Assembly (NCBI GenBank): GCA_900472395.1
Contig: UCHV01000028.1
Span: 1-47,942 of the forward strand
Origin: Hyphomicrobiales bacterium
Lineage (GTDB): Bacteria; Pseudomonadota; Alphaproteobacteria; Rhizobiales; Rhizobiaceae
Length of the DNA: 47,942 bases
Direction of reading: 5' to 3'
The notes below the pieces were generated by a model. That model was given only the letters and a program-made list of their open reading frames with translations, did no database searches and was not told the DNA's origin. Both the position numbers and the translations under genes were made by a program. Numbering within the stretch: position 1 is the stretch's first letter; the number at the start of each line of letters is the position of its first letter. Below, piece after piece: positions 41,419 to 47,942 of this stretch.

Positions 41419-42633
41419 TCAGGCGACGTGGCGCGCCAATGCGCAACGCGACCACAGCTGATGCAGCGACTTGACGAGATGTTCGAGGTCGGCATCGGAA
41501 TGCAGCGGCGTAGGGGTAATGCGCAGACGCTCGGTCTTGCGCGGAACGGTCGGGTAATTGATGGGCTGCACGTAGATGCCGCAATTGTCCATCAACAGAT
41601 CCGAGATCCACTTGCACTTGGCGGCATCGCCAACCATGACCGGCACGATATGGCTCGGGTTCGGGATATGCGGAATGCCCTGCGCATCGAGCATGGCGCG
41701 CAGCGTGCGCACACGCTCCTGGTGACGAGCGCGCTCGAACTGGCTGTTCTTGAGATGCCGGATCGAAGCGATCGCACCGGCGGCCAGCGCCGGCGGCAGC
41801 GCCGTCGTGAAGATGAAGCCCGATGCAAAAGAGCGGACGAAATCACACAGCGCGGTCGAGGCAGTAATATAACCGCCCATCACGCCGAAAGCCTTGCCGA
41901 GCGTACCTTCGATCACCGTCACACGGTCCATCAGGCCTTCGCGCTCGGCGATGCCGCCGCCCCGCGGGCCGTACATGCCGACGGCATGGACTTCGTCGAG
42001 ATAGGTCATGGCACCGTATTTGTCGGCGAGATCGCAGATTTCCTTGATCGGCGCGATATCGCCATCCATGGAATAAACGCTCTCGAAAGCGATCATTTTA
42101 GGCGCGTTCGGATCGGCGGCAGCAAGCTTTGCCTCGAGATCGGCAAGGTCGTTGTGCTTCCAGATGACGCGTTCGCATTTGGCGTAACGAATGCCCTCGA
42201 TCATCGACGCATGGTTCAGTGCATCGGAAAAGATGATCATGCCGGGGATCTTCTGACCCAGTGTGCCAAGCGCCGCCCAGTTGGACATGTAGCCGGAATT
42301 GAAGATCAGGCCGGCTTCCTTGCCGTGCAGGTCTGCGAGTTCACGCTCCAGGAGAACGTGGTAGTGGGTGGTTCCAGAAATATTCCGGGTGCCTCCCGCA
42401 CCCGCGCCACAGTGATCTATGGCTTCGTGCATGGCGGCGAGCACCACCGGGTGCTGGCCCATTCCGAGGTAGTCGTTGGAACACCAGACAGTAACGTCCT
42501 TCGTGCCGTCAGGCGTGTGATGCGTCGCGCGAGGAAAACTTCCGCGCTGGCGCTCAAGGTCTGCGAACACGCGGTAGCGGCCTTCCTGGTGAAGTCCGTC
42601 CAGCTCGTTCTTGAAAAATGCCTCGAAATCCAT
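41419..42633 (-). CDS. hemA: 5-aminolevulinate synthase
   Basis: A 404-residue PLP enzyme condensing glycine and succinyl-CoA, first step of haem and cobalamin tetrapyrroles in alphaproteobacteria. The ATG at 42633 (MDFEAFFKNELDGLHQEGRY) matches the conserved HemA N-terminus and has GGAG upstream; an ATG 17 codons earlier is not needed. Blocks include CSNDYLGMGQHP, GAGAGGTRNISGTTHYHVLL, FSDALNHASMIEGIRY, TYLDEVHAVGMYGPRGGG and the PLP-lysine GTLGKAFGVMGGY. Candidate Irr and FixK/Fnr sites lie upstream. Confidence 0.97.
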   Translation of the reverse strand: MDFEAFFKNELDGLHQEGRYRVFADLERQRGSFPRATHHTPDGTKDVTVWCSNDYLGMGQHPVVLAAMHEAIDHCGAGAGGTRNISGTTHYHVLLERELADLHGKEAGLIFNSGYMSNWAALGTLGQKIPGMIIFSDALNHASMIEGIRYAKCERVIWKHNDLADLEAKLAAADPNAPKMIAFESVYSMDGDIAPIKEICDLADKYGAMTYLDEVHAVGMYGPRGGGIAEREGLMDRVTVIEGTLGKAFGVMGGYITASTALCDFVRSFASGFIFTTALPPALAAGAIASIRHLKNSQFERARHQERVRTLRAMLDAQGIPHIPNPSHIVPVMVGDAAKCKWISDLLMDNCGIYVQPINYPTVPRKTERLRITPTPLHSDADLEHLVKSLHQLWSRCALARHVA

Positions 42634-42730
42634 GTCACACTCCAGAAACTGCACTTTTGTGAGTTCTGCCCTTTCTTCCGTCAACCCCAGCGATGTCTAA
42701 TAGAGCACACTGCGGCAAATGGCCCACTTT

Positions 42731-42745
42731 TTTGAACTATTCTAG
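42731..42745. promoter_or_regulatory. Candidate Irr (ICE-like) site upstream of hemA
   Basis: TTTGAACTATTCTAG matches the iron control element TTAGAA-N3-TTCTAA at 10 of 12 defined positions. It lies about 100 bp upstream of the hemA ATG. Irr control of haem synthesis is established in rhizobia; binding here is inferred. Confidence 0.4.
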
Positions 42746-42776
42746 TCAAAAGATAGAGAGGCCATACGCCTGTGCC

Positions 42777-42790
42777 TTGATCGATGTCAA
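42777..42790. promoter_or_regulatory. Candidate FixK/Fnr box upstream of hemA
   Basis: TTGATCGATGTCAA differs from the anaerobox TTGAT-N4-ATCAA at one position. It lies about 145 bp before the hemA start. Oxygen control of hemA by Fnr/FixK-type regulators is known in some alphaproteobacteria. Confidence 0.4.
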
Positions 42791-42961
42791 ATTCTGACGA
42801 ATTGCAGCTCTTGACGTACAGCGCCGGATGCCCACGCGCACGCCATTCTCCACCATAGTATGGACATATGGCCGTGGAACCCTATTCTTCGCCCAGACGG
42901 TGCGGGATGCGGTGAGAGGCGAGATCACTCCTTGCAGACGTCTTTAATGATGGAGAGAGTT

Positions 42962-43228
42962 ATGAAAAAACTGATAGTTCTCGCTCTGGCCGGCTTGTCG
43001 CTGGCGAGCTGCACCCAGACGGAAAAAGGCGCCGGTATCGGTGCTGCATCCGGCGCCGTGATCGGCGGCCTGGCCACTGGCAATGTCCGTGGCGCAGCAG
43101 TCGGCGGCGCGATTGGCGGCCTCGCCGGCGCCGTCATCGGCAACGTTTCCGAACAGCCCGGTCAGTGCTACTACCGTGACGACTACGGCCGTCGTTACAT
43201 CGACAACTGCCCGCGCGGCGGTTATTGA
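42962..43228 (+). CDS. Glycine-zipper 2TM-type small lipoprotein
   Basis: An 88-residue protein starting MKKLIVLALAGLSLASCTQT with lipobox LASC (Cys17) and a strong GGAGAG ribosome site. The glycine-zipper repeat spans about residues 22-62 (GAGIGAASGAVIGGLATG, GAAVGGAIGGLAGAVIG). The tail has a C-x(18)-C pair (QCYYRDDYGRRYIDNC). It is probably anchored to the outer membrane; related SlyB/OmpA-linked proteins stabilise the envelope. A terminator follows. Confidence 0.85.
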   Translation: MKKLIVLALAGLSLASCTQTEKGAGIGAASGAVIGGLATGNVRGAAVGGAIGGLAGAVIGNVSEQPGQCYYRDDYGRRYIDNCPRGGY

Positions 43229-43247
43229 GCCCGGCCATACGCACAGG

Positions 43248-43278
43248 AAATCCCGCGGATAAACACGCGGGATTTTTT
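43248..43278 (+). terminator. Rho-independent terminator after the lipoprotein gene
   Basis: AAATCCCGCG (43248-43257) pairs perfectly with CGCGGGATTT (43266-43275) followed by further Ts. The remaining 240 bp to tamA show no gene. Confidence 0.85.
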
Positions 43279-43522
43279 ATATGGATCCGTGACATTCGCA
43301 TTTCAGTAAAGCCGCAATCTTGTCCGCGCGGACCAAACGAAGCCCTGACGCAAAGCGCTTCAATGCGCGGCCATAGGGCAACACCTGCGTCCCAAAGCCA
43401 TCGTTTTTTGACGGAAAGATTCGACCTGGCTCATTAAAAGACATATGTTGCCTCTGTTTTTGCGAATAAATTAGCATTCGAGACAAAATGCAAAGACCGG
43501 CGAGGGCGGAAACATCCTAGTA

Positions 43523-45454
43523 TTGCGGACACGCCTCCATACGGCACCGGTCAGGCTCTTTGCGCGCAAAAGTGCGACGGCTCTGGCCATCGCCCTGGCG
43601 ACGACGAGCTTTTTCGGATTGGCTCCGGAGGCGCATGCGTTCAAGATTTTCGGCCTGACCTTGTTCGAAGGCGACAAGGACGAGGTCGAAGTCATCGATC
43701 CCGTAAGATATGACGTCACCTTTCAGGCCGACAACGCGGACAGCGATCTCGAAGAGCGGCTAGAAAATGCCGCCTCGCTGGTGGCGGACAAGGAAAATCC
43801 TGTCTCCGGCGATCTCGGCATCGTCATCAAGGCGCGGGAAGATCGCGACCGTCTTGTCGCAGTCCTTTTCGAAGAAGCCCGTTATGGCGGTATCGTCAAC
43901 ATCACGATTGCGGGGCAGGATATCGACCGACTTCCGCCCAACCCGACCTTCGATCGCAGCAAACCGATCCCCGTCACCGTTTCGGTCGAGCCCGGCCCGG
44001 TCTTCACGCTCGGCAAAATCACGATGCTCGGCGATGCCGCCGGTCGCGATCCGGCGGAATACGATCTCGTTCCCGATGGAAAAGCCGGTTCGCGTCTCAT
44101 CATCAAGGCCGGCGAAACAGTTATCCGCGATCTGAAGAACGAAGGCCGTCCACTGGCGGAACTTGCGACGCGCGAGGTTGTGGCGGATCATTCCACCAAC
44201 AAGGTGGATGTGACGCTCGATGCGCGCGGCGGTCCGGTGGCACCCTTCGGCACTGTCGCCGTGAAGGGTGCGCGCGCTGTCGACCCGGATTTCATCCGTC
44301 GTTACTCACGCCTCGATCAGGGCCAGCAATATTCGCCGGACCAGATGAAGAAGGCGGCCGATCGCCTGCGCGAACTCAGCGTGTTTTCCAGCCTGACGAT
44401 CCAGGAGGAAAAATCGCTGGCGCCAGATGGCTCGATCCCGCTTTCGATTGAAGTTTCCGAAGGAAAATTTCGCTATTTCGGTTTTGGCGCCGAATATTCC
44501 TCGCTCGATGGCGGCGGTCTTTCCGGTTACTGGGGACACCGCAACCTGTTCGGACAGGCGGAATCGCTGCGTGTCGAGGGTGAAGTTTCCGGCCTTGGAT
44601 CAACTGAGGGCACCGACGTCGGCGATCTCAACTATCGCGCCGGCGTCTATTTCAAGAAGCCCGGCATGTTCCTGCCGCAGATCACGTTCGATGCGAGCGT
44701 GGAAGCGAAGACCGAAAACTACGATACCTATGACGCCGAATCCGTCACGGCACTTGGACAGTTCACCTATGAACTCAACGACAAGGACAAGTTTACCGGC
44801 GGCGGCGAGATTGCCTATACCCAGACCCACGACGTCTACGGCGACAACGAGTACCTGACCTTCAGCCTGCCGATCGGTTACGAGCGCGATGCGCGCGACA
44901 ACAAGCTCGATCCTACCGAAGGATATTACGGTACGCTTTCCGCCAAGCCGAGCTACGAGGCGTTGAACGGTACGGTCTTTTCGTCTTTCGAAGGCTCCAT
45001 TTCCGGCTATCTTGGACTTGGACAGGAAGACGGCGTCGTCCTTGCCGCGAAACTGGCGGCGGGAACGCTTATCGGCGGTGATGGTTTGGCGAGCATACCG
45101 GCAACTCGGCGTTTTTATGCGGGCGGCGGCGGATCGGTTCGTGGTTATTCCTACCGCGAGATTTCGCCCTATAACGACAACAACGACGCGCTTGGCGGCC
45201 GCTCTTACATGTTAACTTCTTTGGAAGCGCGCATAAAAATAACCGACTCGATCGGAATTGTGCCGTTTTTGGATGTCGGTACGGTGGCAACCGAAATCGT
45301 GCCCGATTTCTCCGATATCCGCATGGGCGCCGGCATCGGCCTACGATATGCAACGCCCTTCGGACCGTTGCGCATCGATTTCGCACTTCCGCTTGATCGA
45401 TATGAAGGCGGTAGTTCATACGGCATCTATGCAGGCATAGGGCAGTCGTTCTAA
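43523..45454 (+). CDS. tamA: Autotransporter/translocation assembly outer-membrane protein TamA
   Basis: A 643-residue Omp85-superfamily protein. It has a signal peptide (LALATTSFFGL-like hydrophobic run, residues 18-33, ending AHA), POTRA repeats over about 45-330 (with VSVEPGPVFTLGKITM and TVAVKGARAVDPDFIRRYSR) and a 16-strand barrel with the conserved motif FYAGGGGSVRGYSYREISP and the end GPLRIDFALPLDRYEGG. The C-terminal residue is Phe, as in barrel proteins. The only in-frame start before the signal peptide is TTG at 43523; the nearby ATG at 43488 is in another frame and hits a stop. It pairs with TamB just downstream. Confidence 0.93.
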   Translation: MRTRLHTAPVRLFARKSATALAIALATTSFFGLAPEAHAFKIFGLTLFEGDKDEVEVIDPVRYDVTFQADNADSDLEERLENAASLVADKENPVSGDLGIVIKAREDRDRLVAVLFEEARYGGIVNITIAGQDIDRLPPNPTFDRSKPIPVTVSVEPGPVFTLGKITMLGDAAGRDPAEYDLVPDGKAGSRLIIKAGETVIRDLKNEGRPLAELATREVVADHSTNKVDVTLDARGGPVAPFGTVAVKGARAVDPDFIRRYSRLDQGQQYSPDQMKKAADRLRELSVFSSLTIQEEKSLAPDGSIPLSIEVSEGKFRYFGFGAEYSSLDGGGLSGYWGHRNLFGQAESLRVEGEVSGLGSTEGTDVGDLNYRAGVYFKKPGMFLPQITFDASVEAKTENYDTYDAESVTALGQFTYELNDKDKFTGGGEIAYTQTHDVYGDNEYLTFSLPIGYERDARDNKLDPTEGYYGTLSAKPSYEALNGTVFSSFEGSISGYLGLGQEDGVVLAAKLAAGTLIGGDGLASIPATRRFYAGGGGSVRGYSYREISPYNDNNDALGGRSYMLTSLEARIKITDSIGIVPFLDVGTVATEIVPDFSDIRMGAGIGLRYATPFGPLRIDFALPLDRYEGGSSYGIYAGIGQSF

Positions 45455-45503
45455 GAGAATGCAGCGAGCCCTAGCGGCCAGTGGAAAGGTCTGATCGCGT
45501 TCG

Positions 45504-47942
45504 ATGAGAGTATTGTTTCGCCTGATGAAATGGATCACGCGCGCCGTTGCCGGCGCCGCAGCGATTCTGCTCGTCCTGGCCGTGGCCGTCATCCTGTTCG
45601 TCGGGCTTGTACCGGTGGGCGGACGCATGGCCGCAGATACCATTTCCTCTCTCGTTTCCACACCCGACCAGACCGTCCGGATTTCTCGCCTGAAAGGTGT
45701 CCTGTCAGGCCGTCTGCGTATCGAGGGCGTTACCCTTGCCGATCGCGAAGGGACCTTTGGCGAGATCAGAAACATTGCCGTGGACTGGTCGCCGCTCGCT
45801 CTTTTGACCGCGACATTCCACGCCGAGCGCATTGCCGTCGATTCCATTTCGCTGACGCGCGCACCGGCCGAAAGCGAAACACCGGCTGAAACGACGACCA
45901 GCAGCGGCGGCAGCGGATTTTCGCTTCCCGTGGAACTGAAGATCGACAAGCTCGAACTGCCCGATATTCGTCTTGCCGAAGCGCTGGCAGGGCGCGATTT
46001 TTCGCTCGCCGCCAATGGCGCCGTCGATGCCACGTCCGAGCGCGTCAGCCTCAACTTTGCCGCCCATCGCCAGGACCTGCCGGATGCGATGGCGCAAGCC
46101 GATATCGTTTATGCGCCCGAGCAGAATGAACTCAAGCTGCAGGCATCCGTCGCCGAACCGCAAGGCGGCCTGATTGCCCGCCTCCTGCGGCTGCCGGGCA
46201 ATCCGGCCGTTGCCATGGCGCTTGACGGCAGCGGCCCGCTTTCAAACTGGACCGGCCAGCTCGACGGCAATGTCGATGGCGCACCCGTCATCAGCGTCAA
46301 TGGCAAGCATACGCTCACAGAAAACGGCCGTCATCGCCTGGAACTGACGGGCGGCGGCCAATTGCAGGAAATGCTTCCGCCGGCGTTACGTCCCTTCTTT
46401 GTCGGCCTGACTGCGATCGATGTCGCTGCACGTTTCGGAAACGGCGAGCGCATCGATATCGACAAGGGCAATGTCAGCACCGGTGCCGTGAAGGTTTCCG
46501 CATCCGGCGCACTCGACCAGAAGGGCGACAACAGCCTGACCGCCAGTGTTGCGGGCGCCAATGGCCCGATTGCCATCAACTGGCCGCTGCAGCAGAACCA
46601 GCAGGCTCGCCTTTCCATCGACAACGTCAACTTCACGCTGACCGGTGCCGCGACCTCCGCCCGCTTCAATGCAACTGCCGCCATCCGTTCGGCAGACCTG
46701 CCGCAGGGTCGGTTCGAGCAGGTGCGCCTGCAGGCCGAAAGCGAGGATCTCGACCTCATCGAACGCGCCGGCAGCATTCGTAGCCGACTTACGATTGCCC
46801 GTTCCGCTTTTGCCAATGCCGACCTCGACCGCGTTATCCGCTCGCCGTTTACCCTGGACGCGCCGATCCGCCTGGCACTGCCGGCCATCGGCCTCGACGC
46901 GGCCACGATAGAAAGCGCCAATCTCAACGGCACGATCAGCGGCGCTTATGACCTGTCCAAGCAGGCTGTGACCGGCAATATCCGCATGACCGCCAACCCG
47001 GCCGTGCTGCCGCCTGCCGTGGCTTCGAAATTCTCCGAAGCGATCGGCGTGGAAGCCTATGTAAACGCCGTCATCGGCGGCCGCATGGCTTTGGAAAACC
47101 TGACGATCCGTTCCGGTACTGTTGAAGGACACGGCAACGCCGTTATCGAAAACCAGGCCATCGATGCGCGTCTGGCGGGCCGCCTTCCCGATATCGGCAA
47201 ATTCCGCCCTGATGCCAAGGGCGCTGCCGGCTACGATATTTCCGCAAGCGGCCCACTGTCCGCCATGACGGTCAAGGGTGTGCTCAACTCGGCTGAAGCA
47301 CGCATTGCCGGCAGGATGATCGAGGCCTTCAGCGTCAGCATCGACGGCACTGCCGACCCCGATGCGCCGCGAGGCCATGTCGGCCTGACCACAAAGGTTG
47401 ACGGTAAGCAGATTACAGCGGGTTCCGACGTCGCTTATGTCAGCAACCGCCTATCCACCTCCAACCTGCAACTGAATGTCGGCTCCAACAGGCTGACCGG
47501 AGCGCTGGATTTTTCCGAGCAGTTCCTGCCGCAGGGCAATCTGGACTTCAACTTCCCGGAACTCGCCTTGCTCGCCTCCTTTGCCGGCCAGCAATTGCAG
47601 GGCGATCTGAGCGGAACAGTAAACTTCGTCAATGCCGGTGAAACGCCTTCGGTGTCCGTCAAGGCAAGCGGTAATTCGCTGACGCGTGGCAGCCTTGCGA
47701 TCACTTCGCCAGCAGTCGACATGAGCCTTCCCGACCTTCGTGCGCTGACCGCCGAAGGCACCATCCGCGCCGCCAGCATCGGTGTCGGTGCCCAGGCCCT
47801 GACGGACGTCGTGCTTGGCGTGCGCCGGCAGGATGCGGCAACACAATTCGATCTTGCCGCCCAATTCGATTCTGCTCCGCTCTCGACTGCCGGCTCGTTG
47901 ACGCAAAACGAGCGCGGCATGACCGTCGCGATCGATCATTTC
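45504..47942 (+). CDS. tamB: Translocation and assembly module protein TamB (partial, runs off the window)
   Basis: The open frame from the ATG at 45504 continues without a stop to the window end, 813 codons. It starts MRVLFRLMKWITRAVAGAAA with a single N-terminal membrane helix, then a very long beta-rich periplasmic stretch of TamB/AsmA-like lipid-transfer groove type (SGRLRIEGVTLADREGTFGE, NIAVDWSPLALLTATFHAER). The family DUF490 domain near the C-terminus lies beyond the window. With TamA it serves outer-membrane protein insertion and lipid transport. It is 49 bp after tamA. Confidence 0.93.
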   Translation, partial: MRVLFRLMKWITRAVAGAAAILLVLAVAVILFVGLVPVGGRMAADTISSLVSTPDQTVRISRLKGVLSGRLRIEGVTLADREGTFGEIRNIAVDWSPLALLTATFHAERIAVDSISLTRAPAESETPAETTTSSGGSGFSLPVELKIDKLELPDIRLAEALAGRDFSLAANGAVDATSERVSLNFAAHRQDLPDAMAQADIVYAPEQNELKLQASVAEPQGGLIARLLRLPGNPAVAMALDGSGPLSNWTGQLDGNVDGAPVISVNGKHTLTENGRHRLELTGGGQLQEMLPPALRPFFVGLTAIDVAARFGNGERIDIDKGNVSTGAVKVSASGALDQKGDNSLTASVAGANGPIAINWPLQQNQQARLSIDNVNFTLTGAATSARFNATAAIRSADLPQGRFEQVRLQAESEDLDLIERAGSIRSRLTIARSAFANADLDRVIRSPFTLDAPIRLALPAIGLDAATIESANLNGTISGAYDLSKQAVTGNIRMTANPAVLPPAVASKFSEAIGVEAYVNAVIGGRMALENLTIRSGTVEGHGNAVIENQAIDARLAGRLPDIGKFRPDAKGAAGYDISASGPLSAMTVKGVLNSAEARIAGRMIEAFSVSIDGTADPDAPRGHVGLTTKVDGKQITAGSDVAYVSNRLSTSNLQLNVGSNRLTGALDFSEQFLPQGNLDFNFPELALLASFAGQQLQGDLSGTVNFVNAGETPSVSVKASGNSLTRGSLAITSPAVDMSLPDLRALTAEGTIRAASIGVGAQALTDVVLGVRRQDAATQFDLAAQFDSAPLSTAGSLTQNERGMTVAIDHF

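Larger units (their letters stand above)
42634..42961. promoter_or_regulatory. hemA / lipoprotein intergenic region
   Basis: A 328-bp region without a supported gene between divergent hemA and the glycine-zipper lipoprotein gene. It contains two candidate regulatory sites listed separately (42731-42745 and 42777-42790). I see no other clear structure. Confidence 0.6.

Overview
The window is chromosomal DNA of an alphaproteobacterium of the Rhizobiaceae (Agrobacterium/Rhizobium group). This rests on gene content and order: cobS-cobT beside a J-domain gene, aroK-aroB with a CorC/HlyC gene, xerD-accA, dxr and hemA (ALA synthase) close together, tamA-tamB, and a tRNA-Arg(CCU) gene interrupted by a group I intron, a hallmark first described in Agrobacterium. 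Species is not decided. Most of the window is core housekeeping DNA with dense, often overlapping genes.

Layout. 1-5.6 kb: partial hisC, a methyltransferase, gloB, two small membrane proteins (one apparently frameshifted), a DUF3108 protein, rpmB, a queuosine-precursor transporter and a small kinase. 5.6-10.7 kb: esterase-like protein, cobT, cobS, J-domain protein, bolA. 10.7-15.7 kb: corC/hlyC-like gene lacking its membrane domain, aroB, aroK, a small membrane protein, xerD, accA. 15.9-21.1 kb: L,D-transpeptidase lipoprotein, tusA, a CobW-family GTPase, a D,D-carboxypeptidase, an M20 amidohydrolase. 21.3-21.6 kb: tRNA-Arg(CCU) with a 225-nt group I intron. 21.8-36.7 kb: a phosphonate (C-P lyase-like) block. 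37-47.9 kb: a large orphan flagellin, an FAD monooxygenase, dxr, hemA, a glycine-zipper lipoprotein, tamA and partial tamB.

The most interesting region is the 15-kb phosphonate block directly downstream of the split tRNA gene. Leftward runs phnG-H-I-J-K-L-M-N plus a NUDIX gene, mostly joined by 4-base overlaps. Rightward runs a Tat-type solute-binding protein, a DeoR-family regulator, a complete oligopeptide-type ABC transporter (two ATPases, two permeases) and a cytosolic alkaline-phosphatase-superfamily hydrolase. The shared 216-bp intergenic region carries a perfect PHO box facing right, a near-perfect one facing left, and a cluster of CGGTCAC repeats, so both arms look phosphate-starvation controlled. 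PhnCDE, PhnF and PhnP are not in the window.

The PhnJ of this operon has lost all four cysteines that in Escherichia coli PhnJ bind the radical-SAM [4Fe-4S] cluster and form the thiyl radical. The spacing is preserved (T247, R250, L272, G278 instead of C, C, C, C), the rest of the fold and the glycyl-radical glycine (G38) are kept, and the reading frame is intact. This suggests a C-P lyase-like complex that either uses different chemistry or acts on a different substrate, fed by an oligopeptide-type importer and an ester- or phosphonate-cleaving hydrolase. The chemistry is inference; the residue changes are visible in the sequence.
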